From an uncultured Lachnospiraceae bacterium (GTDB lineage: Bacteria > Bacillota > Clostridia > Lachnospirales > Lachnospiraceae), in the NCBI GenBank assembly GCA_934317845.1, contig CAKRES010000004.1, positions 62,001-126,000 of the forward strand: 64,000 nucleotides of DNA. Reading direction: 5' to 3'. Numbering within the stretch: position 1 is the stretch's first letter; the number at the start of each line of letters is the position of its first letter. The position numbers and the translations under genes are program-made. Below the pieces are notes generated by a model. It saw only the letters and a list, made by a program, of their open reading frames with translations, was not told the DNA's origin and did not search any database. Below, piece by piece: positions 24,232 through 32,698 of the stretch.

Positions 24232-26331
24232 ATGAAGAACATTAAGATCATTTTGTGCCGCGATCTGAAAGCACTTTTTACGCATTTTTTTGTGTTTGTG
24301 ATCGCGATCGGACTATGTATTCTGCCTGCCCTGTACGCATGGCTTAACATTTATTCCAATACAGACCCGTATGGTAATACGGAAGATATTAAGATTGCCG
24401 TAGCTTCGGAGGATCTCGGATACATCAATGCTGATGGAGAGAACCAGAATGTCAGTGAGGAAATTCTAAAAAACTTAAAAGAGAATAAGAGCATTCACTG
24501 GGTAGATACTACAAGAGCCAAGGCAAAAGAAGGAGTCAAGAGCGGTGAGTATTATGCGGCGGTAGTATTTTCCAAAGACTTTTCCAAATGTATGTATGAA
24601 GGGGTATTAGAGGGATTAAAGCGTCCAAAAGTCTATTACTATGACAATGAGAAAAAGAATGCCGTTGCGATCAAGATCACTGATACGGCAGTATCGAATT
24701 TAAAAAATAACATCAATGAGATGTATATCAGTATTCTGGTGACAAACCTGTTTGAAAAAGAGGAGGAAGCAGTAGAGAGTCAGAATTCTGGTTCCATAGG
24801 AAAGAAGCTGAATAAGAAACTGAACCGTCTTTCTAAACAGCTTGTCGACTATCGGGAGCTGGTGGACACACTCGTTGTAGCGGACGAGCGTATGGTGGCT
24901 TCTCTGGATGCTGCAAAAAGTGAGCTCTCTGCGGCCAAACAGACGGCGGATAAGAGTAGTACAAAACTGAAAAAGCAAGATGCTTCTGATCTTTCTGATC
25001 ACATTGTGACATTGGATAATCAGGTGAGCCAGTCAATGACATCGGCATTGACACAGGTGTATAAGGCAGCTAATGCCAAAAAGACGGCTCGGAAAAATAC
25101 CTACTACAAGCGGGCAGTTGCCTATTTAAAGGATGCCAGAACCGGTCTTTCTAATATGCAGGATACGATGCGGCTTTTGTCTTCTTCTATCAGTGATGGA
25201 AAGAAAAACTACAGTTATGCAAGTTCCCTTTTGGAAACACAGATCCAGACGCTGGATCGGTTTATAGCAACATTGCAGAAAAATATGGGTAGTGAAAAGG
25301 ATGCTTACACGAAGCAGCAGGAGGCAATGTGGCAGGAGACACTGGAGGATCTGGAAAGTCATTATGATAACGTATTAGATCCTTTGATGCAGCAGATTGC
25401 CAAAAAGGTAAATACGGTCACAACAGATCTGTCTTCTATGCTTGAGAGCGTATCGGAGGATATGGCCATATTGGAGCAGGTGCTGACCGGAGCGCAGTCC
25501 GGCGTAAAGTCTTTGGATGGAAGCTTGAAAGGGATCTCTAACTCTTTGGATGATGTCGGGCAGTCAGTGGGTGATCTGAATTCCAAGATCCAGCAGATGA
25601 GCAACAGTGAGATCGTGACCAAATTCAAAGAGTTTTTAAAGGGTGATCCGGAAGGATATGGAAAATTTTTCTCAACCCCGGTCAAGATTGAAACAAAAGC
25701 AATCTATCCGGTTGAAAATTACGGAACCGGAGTTGCACCATTTTATACTACACTTGCTCTTTGGGTGGGAGGCATTTTCTTAGTAGCACTCATCAAGGTA
25801 AATCCAAGCAAAGAGGGATTGATCGATCCCAAACCGCATGAGTTGTTTTTGGGACGTTTTCTTCTGTTCTTTTTATTGGGACAATTTCAGGCTGCGGTTA
25901 TTGTATGGGGGGATCTGAATCTGCTTCATATCCAATGTCTGTCGATTCCGCGGTTTATGCTGGCGTCTTCTATTGCAAGCTTTACATTTATGATCCTGAT
26001 CTATTCCTGTACGATCGCATTTGGCGATATTGGAAAGGCATTGGTCGTGGTATTGGTTGTAATCCAGATTGCAGGCTCAAGTGGAACGTATCCGATCGAG
26101 ATCCTACCGGAATTTTATCAGAAAGTGTATATTTTCTTCCCATTTCCGTATTCGATCAATGCGATGCGCGAGGCATTATGTGGAATGTACGAGCATGATT
26201 ATCTGATCTATCTGATGCAGTTGTTGTTATTTGCAGTGGCGTCTCTTTTGGTGGGACTGGTCATCCGGCTTCCATTTATCAAGGTATACCATTTTGTGGA
26301 ACGCCGCATGAAGGACACAGGATTTATGTAG
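24232..26331 (+). CDS. YhgE/Pip-family membrane protein (first copy)
   Basis: The 699-residue protein has the YhgE/Pip layout: one N-terminal TM (about 16-38) ending in ILPALYAWLNIYSNTDPYG, a long extracellular region of about 450 residues, and a C-terminal cluster of five or six TM segments (about 503-690) of ABC-2 permease type, including YTTLALWVGGIFLVAL and the SGTYPIEILPEFYQ motif. The extracellular part starts with a mixed alpha/beta unit (IKIAVASEDLGY, YYAAVVFSKDFS, KVYYYDNEKKNAVA) and continues as a long coiled coil (about 185-470). Homologues include the phage-receptor Pip and the related EsaA of type VII secretion. Function is unproven; there is no ATPase subunit nearby. A GAGGTGA site precedes the ATG. 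Confidence 0.87.
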   Translation: MKNIKIILCRDLKALFTHFFVFVIAIGLCILPALYAWLNIYSNTDPYGNTEDIKIAVASEDLGYINADGENQNVSEEILKNLKENKSIHWVDTTRAKAKEGVKSGEYYAAVVFSKDFSKCMYEGVLEGLKRPKVYYYDNEKKNAVAIKITDTAVSNLKNNINEMYISILVTNLFEKEEEAVESQNSGSIGKKLNKKLNRLSKQLVDYRELVDTLVVADERMVASLDAAKSELSAAKQTADKSSTKLKKQDASDLSDHIVTLDNQVSQSMTSALTQVYKAANAKKTARKNTYYKRAVAYLKDARTGLSNMQDTMRLLSSSISDGKKNYSYASSLLETQIQTLDRFIATLQKNMGSEKDAYTKQQEAMWQETLEDLESHYDNVLDPLMQQIAKKVNTVTTDLSSMLESVSEDMAILEQVLTGAQSGVKSLDGSLKGISNSLDDVGQSVGDLNSKIQQMSNSEIVTKFKEFLKGDPEGYGKFFSTPVKIETKAIYPVENYGTGVAPFYTTLALWVGGIFLVALIKVNPSKEGLIDPKPHELFLGRFLLFFLLGQFQAAVIVWGDLNLLHIQCLSIPRFMLASSIASFTFMILIYSCTIAFGDIGKALVVVLVVIQIAGSSGTYPIEILPEFYQKVYIFFPFPYSINAMREALCGMYEHDYLIYLMQLLLFAVASLLVGLVIRLPFIKVYHFVERRMKDTGFM

Positions 26332-26341
26332 GAGGAATGAT

Positions 26342-26800
26342 ATGTCAAACGAAGAGAAATATGAAAAGATGTTTCATTCTTTGAAACAATATGAGGAAGA
26401 AATTCATGTAGCGAATCAGAAAAGGATCAAGGCTGGGATCAAATGCCTGATTTTTGTTCCGTTGATCTTTTTGTTTCTGATGTTTGTTACAGACAGTGAA
26501 AAGGTAATCTTTCTGGTACTTTGGATCGTATCGCTGTTTGCTATTTCCATTTACCTGATCTATGTGGAATATACAGATTTCAATTTACAGGAAAAGATTG
26601 CGGAGGTCAGTAATCAGGAGAAGGAAATTACAGGTCTGATCGGGGAAAATGCAGAGGCATTAGGTTCCAATCTGGTCGATACACTCAAAATGCTGGAAGC
26701 GAGAAAAGATGATCGGATCGAACAGGGAAAAGCAAAAGTAAATGAGTTCCTTTCCGGGCGAAAAGAAAAGGAGGAATCTGAGGATGAAAAACATTCTTAA
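26342..26800 (+). CDS. Small two-TM protein between the YhgE/Pip genes
   Basis: I do not recognise the family. The 152 residues form an N-terminal amphipathic helix (YEKMFHSLKQYEEEIHVANQ), two TM segments (about 36-54 and 58-76) separated by a very short turn, then a charged helical C-terminus (about 80-150). AGGAGGA lies just before the ATG. Its end overlaps the start of the second YhgE/Pip gene by 17 bases, so it is translationally coupled to it and is likely a partner of the two large membrane proteins. Confidence 0.75.
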   Translation: MSNEEKYEKMFHSLKQYEEEIHVANQKRIKAGIKCLIFVPLIFLFLMFVTDSEKVIFLVLWIVSLFAISIYLIYVEYTDFNLQEKIAEVSNQEKEITGLIGENAEALGSNLVDTLKMLEARKDDRIEQGKAKVNEFLSGRKEKEESEDEKHS

Positions 26801-28430
26801 GATCATATTGCATGATTGTAACCAGATACTTACGAATGTAGTGGCGTTGGTAGTGGTAATAGGACTTGCTATACTTCCTTCCCTTTATGCCTGGTTTAAT
26901 ATCAATTCCAACTGGGATCCATATTCTGAGGAGGCAACCGGCAACTTAAAAATTGCGGTGTTTTCTAATGACAAGGGAATGAAGGTAAAGGACTACCAGG
27001 TCTGCATTGGTGACTCAGTCGTATCGGCATTGGAGAATAATAAAACGATTGGCTGGGTGTTTACCGAAGATGAGAGAAGAGCCATCAATGGTGTATATAG
27101 TGGTGATTACTATGCAGCACTTATCATACCGGAAAATTTTACCGAAGATATTGCCGCTATTTTAGATGGGGATACTTCCGGAGGAACAATCAAATATTAT
27201 TCCAATGAAAAGAAAAATGCAATTGCGACAAAGATTACTTCCAAGGCAAAATCTGCTGTGGAAACACAGGTGAATGCAGAAGTATTTGGTACGATCACAA
27301 AGGTGGCAGTGCAGCTGGGAGATGCCTTAAAAAAGATGGATGACAGTGATGGTGTTCTCACAGGCTCCAATGATGCACTGAATCTTTTGGAAAAAGAAAT
27401 TAACAAAAATATCCGTATGGTAGAGTCCATGGAGCAGGCGGCAGAGTCTGGAAGTCAGACACTTTCCACACTAAGTGCACTGACTCCGAAAATGGTGAAG
27501 GATATCCAGGAGGATCTGACACAATTATCAGGCTCAACCACGATCCTGACAAATGTCCAGACTATGACAGTGCGTCTGGAGGATTATATTTCACTGTTAT
27601 CGGAAGGAAAAGAGGATCTGGCTTCCACGAAAGAGATGCTGTTGGATATGAAGAAAATGATCAAACAGTCTAAACAAAAGGTCAAAGATACCTCGGAAAA
27701 TGAAGAAGTGAAAAACTTTGTCTCTATTTTGGAAAATGAACCTGAGAAGGTGGGAGAGTATTTTTCTTCTTTTGTAAATCTGAAAAACTGTCCGGTATAT
27801 AAAACGGAAAATTATGGCTCGGCAATGGCATCCTTCTATACGGTGCTTGCTATCTGGGTAGGTTCCCTGATATTAGTTGCCATTCTTCATACAAAGGTAA
27901 AGCCGATTGCCAATGTGAGGGATTTAAAGCCTTGGGAGGCTTATTTTGGAAGATTTTTTATTTTCCTTCTGATCGGACAGATCCAGACACTGATCTGTGT
28001 TCTCGGGGATATTTGTTTCCTGCGGATTCAATGTGTGCATCCGTTTTTGTTCTGGCTTGGAGCAGCTATGACCAGCTTTACTTTTACGATTTTGATCTAT
28101 TCTCTGACGTTTGCTTTCGGCAATATCGGAGAGGCACTTGCGGTTGTGATCATGGTACTTCAGGTAGCCGGAGCAGGTGGAACGTTCCCGATGGAGGTGT
28201 TGCCGGAATTTTTCCGCAAATTATATGATTTTATGCCGTTTACCTACTGCATGAAAGCCTTGAAGGAGTGTGTAAGTGGGATGTATGCCGATGATTTCTG
28301 GATCGCAATCCTAAAAATGTTTGCTTTTGTAGCGGCATCTTTGTTTATTGGATTGATCTTAAGGATTCCATTTGTGGGATTAAATGAGTTGATTGAAAAG
28401 AGTAAAGAGAAATCAGATCTTATGGTATAA
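26784..28430 (+). CDS. YhgE/Pip-family membrane protein (second copy)
   Basis: The 548-residue paralogue of the first YhgE/Pip protein keeps the same N-terminal TM with ILPSLYAWFNINSNWDPYS, the KIAVFSNDKG, YYAALIIPENF and IKYYSNEKKNAIATKI segments, and the C-terminal multi-TM domain with GTFPMEVLPEFFRKLYDFMPF. The extracellular coiled-coil part is about 150 residues shorter. The frame is open 14 codons earlier, but AAGGAGG at 26768-26774 is nine bases before the ATG at 26784, and that start also aligns with the first copy (MKNI in both). The two copies could act as a heterodimer; this is inference. A strong terminator follows. Confidence 0.87.
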   Translation: MKNILKIILHDCNQILTNVVALVVVIGLAILPSLYAWFNINSNWDPYSEEATGNLKIAVFSNDKGMKVKDYQVCIGDSVVSALENNKTIGWVFTEDERRAINGVYSGDYYAALIIPENFTEDIAAILDGDTSGGTIKYYSNEKKNAIATKITSKAKSAVETQVNAEVFGTITKVAVQLGDALKKMDDSDGVLTGSNDALNLLEKEINKNIRMVESMEQAAESGSQTLSTLSALTPKMVKDIQEDLTQLSGSTTILTNVQTMTVRLEDYISLLSEGKEDLASTKEMLLDMKKMIKQSKQKVKDTSENEEVKNFVSILENEPEKVGEYFSSFVNLKNCPVYKTENYGSAMASFYTVLAIWVGSLILVAILHTKVKPIANVRDLKPWEAYFGRFFIFLLIGQIQTLICVLGDICFLRIQCVHPFLFWLGAAMTSFTFTILIYSLTFAFGNIGEALAVVIMVLQVAGAGGTFPMEVLPEFFRKLYDFMPFTYCMKALKECVSGMYADDFWIAILKMFAFVAASLFIGLILRIPFVGLNELIEKSKEKSDLMV

Positions 28431-28464
28431 AAAAGAACCAGCTGGTGTACAGCTGGTTCTTTTG
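28431..28464 (+). terminator. Intrinsic terminator of the YhgE/Pip operon
   Basis: A perfect 14-bp stem: AAAAGAACCAGCTG (28431-28444), loop GTGTA, CAGCTGGTTCTTTT (28450-28463). The symmetric A and T ends could work on both strands. Confidence 0.92.
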
Positions 28465-28480
28465 AATTAAATTTTGAATT

Positions 28481-28511
28481 AAAAAAAGACCTTTTCTATA
28501 AAGAAAAGGTC
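28481..28511 (-). terminator. Intrinsic terminator of tRNA-Leu
   Basis: On the - strand a 10-bp stem (GACCTTTTCT, loop of four, AGAAAAGGTC) is followed by seven T. It lies three bases past the tRNA 3' end. Confidence 0.9.
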
Positions 28512-28514
28512 TGA

Positions 28515-28598
28515 TGCGGATGGTGGGACTTGAACCCACACGATGTCACCACCGCAAGATTTTGAGTCTTGTGCGTCTGCCAGTTCCGCCACATCCGC
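28515..28598 (-). tRNA. tRNA-Leu (anticodon CAA)
   Basis: Reading the - strand, GCGGATG pairs with CATCCGC and is followed by the discriminator A. The D-arm has GGCGGAACTGGCAGACGC, the anticodon stem CAAGA/TCTTG encloses the loop CTCAAAA (anticodon CAA, reading UUG), and there is a long class II variable arm and the T-arm GTGGGTTCAAGTCCCAC. The 3' CCA is not encoded. It has its own promoter and terminator and is divergent from the polA operon. Confidence 0.96.
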
Positions 28599-28629
28599 AA
28601 AGTCACGAAAACGTCACTCAACGAATGCT

Positions 28630-28658
28630 ATTATATAACATTATTTGCAGATAGTCAA
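28630..28658 (-). promoter_or_regulatory. Promoter of tRNA-Leu
   Basis: On the - strand TTGACT (28658 to 28653), 17 bases, TATAAT (28635 to 28630), about 32 bases before the tRNA 5' end. Near-consensus, as expected for a stable RNA gene. Confidence 0.85.
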
Positions 28659-28693
28659 CTTAAAAAATGTGAAATTTGAAGGAAGTTTCACGT

Positions 28694-28721
28694 TTGGTTT
28701 TTTATTGTTTTATGCTATAAT
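28694..28721 (+). promoter_or_regulatory. Promoter of the zinc-finger gene-polA operon
   Basis: TTGGTT (28694-28699), 16 bases, TATAAT (28716-28721) with TG at 28713-28714. It is back to back with the tRNA promoter, with 35 bases between the two promoters. Confidence 0.7.
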
Positions 28722-28755
28722 AATGATATTACTGTGATGTTTGGGAGGTGTCGGA

Positions 28756-29220
28756 ATGGATTGCAAAGGTGCTAGTTCCAGAATTCCACTCTATATGGAT
28801 GGAAAGCTGGATGCTGAGGAATTAGAGCCTTTTATTAAGCATATCAATTCCTGCCCGGATTGTGCGGAGGAGCTGGAGATTCACTATATTATGCTGGAAG
28901 GTGTGCGGCGGTTAGAAAAGGGAGAGCACATCGGAGTGGATTATCAGGCAGAGCTGAAAAACCAGCTGAAACGCCAGTTGTCTCATATTCACAGACAAAG
29001 GTATATGCGGCTGCAGCTTTTGATCCTTGGACTTGTGATCTGTATTTTCGGCATTTTCATGGGATATTTTGAGCAGAGAGATCATCAGCAGAAGGTGATG
29101 AAACAGCAGATCCTGGAACGGGGGAACTGTTATTTTTATCATTCTACAAAAGAGTATTTGTTTGATGATACCGGATATGTACCACCTTCATTAAAGGAGA
29201 TCATGAGATATGGCAAATGA
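28756..29220 (+). CDS. Zinc-finger, single-TM, anti-sigma-factor-like protein
   Basis: The 154-residue protein has the zf-HC2 pattern His-x3-Cys-x2-Cys (KHINSCPDCAEEL, about 29-41) at its N-terminus, a basic helix, one TM (about 82-101), and an extracellular C-terminus of about 50 residues. This is the layout of membrane anti-sigma factors, but no sigma gene is adjacent. TTG 28741 also opens the frame; GGGAGG at 28743-28748 is seven bases before ATG 28756, which I use. The stop lies 11 bases inside polA (ATG 29210), so the genes overlap and are probably coupled. Confidence 0.75.
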   Translation: MDCKGASSRIPLYMDGKLDAEELEPFIKHINSCPDCAEELEIHYIMLEGVRRLEKGEHIGVDYQAELKNQLKRQLSHIHRQRYMRLQLLILGLVICIFGIFMGYFEQRDHQQKVMKQQILERGNCYFYHSTKEYLFDDTGYVPPSLKEIMRYGK

Positions 29221-32071
29221 ATTTTTGTTGATCATAGATGGGTCGAGTCTGTTGTCAACCCAGTATTATGGTAATCTTCCGCGGGAGATCTTGTATGCCA
29301 AGACGGAAGAGGAGAAAGAAAAATATTATTATAAATTGATGAAGACAAGCCATGGGGAATATACCAATGGTGTGTTTGGTTTTTTCAAGACTCTGTTGTC
29401 TATTTTGCAGTACCAAAAGCCAAAATATCTGGCGGTCTGCTGGGATGTAACGAGAGATACGTTCCGCCGGAAGCTTTACGATGCGTACAAAGGCAATCGT
29501 AAGGACACTCCAAAGCCTCTGACGCAGCAGTTTGTGTTGTGCCAGAACATGCTTGCTAAGATCGGAGTGACACAATTTTATTCCGAAGAATATGAGGCGG
29601 ATGATTATGCCGGAAGTCTGTCACTTAAGTTTAAAGATGAAGTTCCGGTGAAGATCATGACAAAGGATCGGGATTATTTACAGCTTGTGGATGACCAGGT
29701 ACATCTTTGGATGGTTGCGCCAAGCAGTGCGAAAGCACAGGAATATTATAAGCGTCATGGTATCAAACAAAGTGATTATATCGTGCCGGATAACATGCTT
29801 TATCTGACAAAAGAGCTGGTCCGGGAGGAGTTTGGTTATGCTCCGGAAAAAACAGTAATGGTGAAGCAGTTTGCGGGAGATAGTGCAGACAATATTCCGG
29901 GGGTAAAAGGAATCGGGGAAAAGACAGCGATCGCGCTTGCCAACGCATTTGACAGTGCTGAGCAGATTTATGATTCCATTCGTGACCTTTCTGAAAAGGA
30001 ATTAAATGATCTGAAAAAAGTCTGGAAAGAAGAGTATGGGATTGCCCGTTCTCCATTTAAGTACCTGCTGGCGAAGAGTGAAGAGGAACTGGTGGGAGAA
30101 AAGGGAGCAATGTTAAGTGGAGAACTTGCATTGATCAAGCGCGATATTGCGTTGCCGGAGGTTACGCTTTCTACATTGACTACGAAGCTTGATCCGGATG
30201 CGTTTCATCAGGTGCTTCACGATCTGGAATTTCAGTCTCTTTCTCTGGATCGGATCGATGCGGCCTTTTTTGATGGAACAGTAGAAAAAAAAGAGCAGCC
30301 TCTTCAGGTACATTACTGCACCAGAGAGGATGCTGCTGATGCATGCGTTGCGGCAATAAAAAGTGGTGTGGTTTCCATTTCCCTTCTTTCGCAGGAAACG
30401 GTGCAGGGACTTGCATTTTCTTATCAGGAAGGAGAAGTGTATGTGCTTCTTTTAGAGCAGGGATTTTCTAAAGAGGAGCTTGCGTCCTGTCTGGAGCAAT
30501 TTTACACTTCGCCGGTACAGATTGTTGCATTTGATTCCAAAGAGCAGTTTGCTTATTTATCGGATGACTGCTTTGCGTCTCTGATCACACGGGAGGTACA
30601 GGAGGATGCTAAGGTCTTTGATCTTTCTGTGGCAGCGTATCTGCTGAATCCGTTAAAGTCCCTTTATCGTCCGGAGGAGATTGCGATGGACTATGCCCAT
30701 CCAATCCGATCACGCCAGGAGATCCTTTTTAAACGGGAGCTTTCTGAACTTTCTGAGCCGGAACGTCAGGAACTCGTCGGGGTACTGGCAGAGGAGGCTG
30801 AGGCGGCATTCCTTTGTTGTGACCAGTTGAAAAAGGAACTGAAAAAACAGCAGATGTATACACTTTTTGTAGAGATTGAAATGCCGACCAGATACACGCT
30901 TGTTGAGATGGAACGCAATGGTATTTTGTGTGATAAAGCGGCACTGAAAGAGTACGGTGACCAGCTTATGGTGAGCATTACCAAGCTGCAGAATGCAATT
31001 TATGAAAAAGCCGGGCATGAGTTTAATATCCAGTCACCAAAGCAGCTTGGAGTTGTGTTGTTTGAGGAGTTAAAACTGCCATGCCGCAAGAAAACAAAGA
31101 CCGGATATTCGACCAATGCTGAGGTATTAAATGAACTGAAAAAAGAGTCTGATCTGGTGACGGATGTTTTGGAATATCGACAGCTTACCAAATTATATTC
31201 CACTTATGCGCAGGGACTTTCTGCATTTATCGGAGAGGATGGACGGATTCACGGCAAATTTCATCAAACAGTAACGGCGACCGGACGTATCAGCTCGACA
31301 GAGCCGAACCTGCAGAACATTCCGATGCGTACGGATCTGGGACGTGCGATCCGGAAGGTATTTCATCCGAGGGAAGGCTATGTGTTTGTAGATGCAGATT
31401 ATTCCCAGATCGAGCTTCGGATTCTGGCACATTTGTCAAAGGATGAGCATTTGATTCATGCCTTTACTTCTGGAGAGGATATTCATGCGCTGACGGCATC
31501 GCAGGTATTTCATGTGCCTTTTGATCAGGTGACTCCTCTGCAGCGAAGAAACGCAAAGGCAGTTAATTTTGGTATCGTATATGGAATCAGTGCACATGGG
31601 TTGAGCGAGGACCTTGGTATTACAAGAAAAGAAGCGGCAGCATACATGGATTCTTATTTTGCAAGCTATCCAAAGATCAAAGCCTTTTTGGACTCTTTGA
31701 TCGAGGAGGGGAGGAAAGAGGAAGCGGTGCGCACGATGTTTGGGCGTATCCGTCCGATCCCGGAACTTCATTCATCCAATTATAACCAGAGAAATTTTGG
31801 AGAACGGGTGGCCATGAATTCTCCAATCCAGGGGACAGCGGCGGATATTATGAAGATTGCCATGCTGCGTACTTACCGGGAATTGACGAAGAGAAAGCTT
31901 TCCTCTAAACTGGTGCTGCAGATTCATGATGAGCTCTTGATCGAAGCCAAAAAAGAAGAACTTCCTGTTGTACAGGAGATTTTAAAAGAAGCGATGAGTG
32001 GTGCTGCAGATCTGGAGGTACCGCTTGTGATAGATATGCATACCGGAGCTACCTGGTATGATGCAAAATAA
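29210..32071 (+). CDS. polA: DNA polymerase I
   Basis: The 953-residue cytoplasmic repair polymerase has an N-terminal 5'-3' flap nuclease (about 1-330: LIIDGSSLL, AVCWDVTRDTFRRKL, EADDYAGSL, TKDRDYLQLV, AGDSADNIPGVKGIGEKTA), a central 3'-5' exonuclease-like domain, and a C-terminal family A polymerase domain. Motif A is DADYSQIELR (from Asp728), motif B begins RRNAKAVNFG (from 779) and motif C is QIHDELL (Asp907). The central domain shows ISLLSQ where proofreading enzymes have DTET, so proofreading is probably lost, as in many Firmicutes. The nuclease domain has a longer insert than E. coli (PREILYAKTEEEKEKYYY region). coaE starts 12 bases after its stop. Confidence 0.97.
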   Translation: MANEFLLIIDGSSLLSTQYYGNLPREILYAKTEEEKEKYYYKLMKTSHGEYTNGVFGFFKTLLSILQYQKPKYLAVCWDVTRDTFRRKLYDAYKGNRKDTPKPLTQQFVLCQNMLAKIGVTQFYSEEYEADDYAGSLSLKFKDEVPVKIMTKDRDYLQLVDDQVHLWMVAPSSAKAQEYYKRHGIKQSDYIVPDNMLYLTKELVREEFGYAPEKTVMVKQFAGDSADNIPGVKGIGEKTAIALANAFDSAEQIYDSIRDLSEKELNDLKKVWKEEYGIARSPFKYLLAKSEEELVGEKGAMLSGELALIKRDIALPEVTLSTLTTKLDPDAFHQVLHDLEFQSLSLDRIDAAFFDGTVEKKEQPLQVHYCTREDAADACVAAIKSGVVSISLLSQETVQGLAFSYQEGEVYVLLLEQGFSKEELASCLEQFYTSPVQIVAFDSKEQFAYLSDDCFASLITREVQEDAKVFDLSVAAYLLNPLKSLYRPEEIAMDYAHPIRSRQEILFKRELSELSEPERQELVGVLAEEAEAAFLCCDQLKKELKKQQMYTLFVEIEMPTRYTLVEMERNGILCDKAALKEYGDQLMVSITKLQNAIYEKAGHEFNIQSPKQLGVVLFEELKLPCRKKTKTGYSTNAEVLNELKKESDLVTDVLEYRQLTKLYSTYAQGLSAFIGEDGRIHGKFHQTVTATGRISSTEPNLQNIPMRTDLGRAIRKVFHPREGYVFVDADYSQIELRILAHLSKDEHLIHAFTSGEDIHALTASQVFHVPFDQVTPLQRRNAKAVNFGIVYGISAHGLSEDLGITRKEAAAYMDSYFASYPKIKAFLDSLIEEGRKEEAVRTMFGRIRPIPELHSSNYNQRNFGERVAMNSPIQGTAADIMKIAMLRTYRELTKRKLSSKLVLQIHDELLIEAKKEELPVVQEILKEAMSGAADLEVPLVIDMHTGATWYDAK

Positions 32072-32083
32072 GAGGTGATGACT

Positions 32084-32698
32084 GTGGTAATTGGATTGAC
32101 AGGTGGGATTGGTGCAGGAAAAAGTGCCGTAATGGAATATTTGCAGGAAAAAGGCTGTTATACGATCCTGGCTGATGATGTTGCAAGAAAGCTGCAGGAA
32201 AAGGGCGGCGTGATCTACAACGAAATGCTGGAAGTCTTTGGCACGGATATTTTGGGAGAAGACGGACAACTGGATCGGAACAGCGTTGCGTCGGTTGTAT
32301 TTTCTGATGAGAAACGCCTGTCGCAGCTCAATGCCATCGTACATCCGGCAGTGCGGGAAAAGATTCTTTCCCTGATTGCAGAAAACAAGGACAAGTATCC
32401 GCATATTGTGATCGAGGCAGCGCTGCTGATCGAAGAACACTATGAAGATGTGGTAGATGAGCTTTGGTATGTGGATGCAGCGGATGAGATCAGGATCAAA
32501 CGTCTGATGGAAAACCGGGGATATACCAGAGAAAAATGTCTGTCGATCATGAGCAGACAGTTATCCCGGGAAGAGTATGTGCGCCATTGTAAGGTGGTCC
32601 TTGATAACAGTGCGACATTGGACGAGGTGAGAGCGCAGGTCGATCATGCATTAATAGAAATGAAGCAGGAGGGTGAAACGGATGCCAGCAATCTATAA
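32084..32698 (+). CDS. coaE: Dephospho-CoA kinase
   Basis: The last enzyme of CoA synthesis phosphorylates the ribose 3'-OH of dephospho-CoA. The P-loop GGIGAGKS (7-14), DADDVAR-like ADDVARKL, VHPAVREKI and IEAALLIEE are the CoaE signatures, and the length of 204 residues is normal. Starts at GTG 32075, ATG 32078 and GTG 32084 are in frame; GAGG at 32072-32075 is eight bases before GTG 32084, giving the typical MVIGLTGG N-terminus, so I prefer it. Its 3' end overlaps the next gene by 17 bases. Confidence 0.93.
   Translation: MVIGLTGGIGAGKSAVMEYLQEKGCYTILADDVARKLQEKGGVIYNEMLEVFGTDILGEDGQLDRNSVASVVFSDEKRLSQLNAIVHPAVREKILSLIAENKDKYPHIVIEAALLIEEHYEDVVDELWYVDAADEIRIKRLMENRGYTREKCLSIMSRQLSREEYVRHCKVVLDNSATLDEVRAQVDHALIEMKQEGETDASNL

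Noticed and set aside
28515..28598. tRNA-Leu as an attachment site for a mobile element
   Set aside because: No integrase, no duplicated tRNA 3' end and no element-like genes beside it; neighbours are housekeeping genes.
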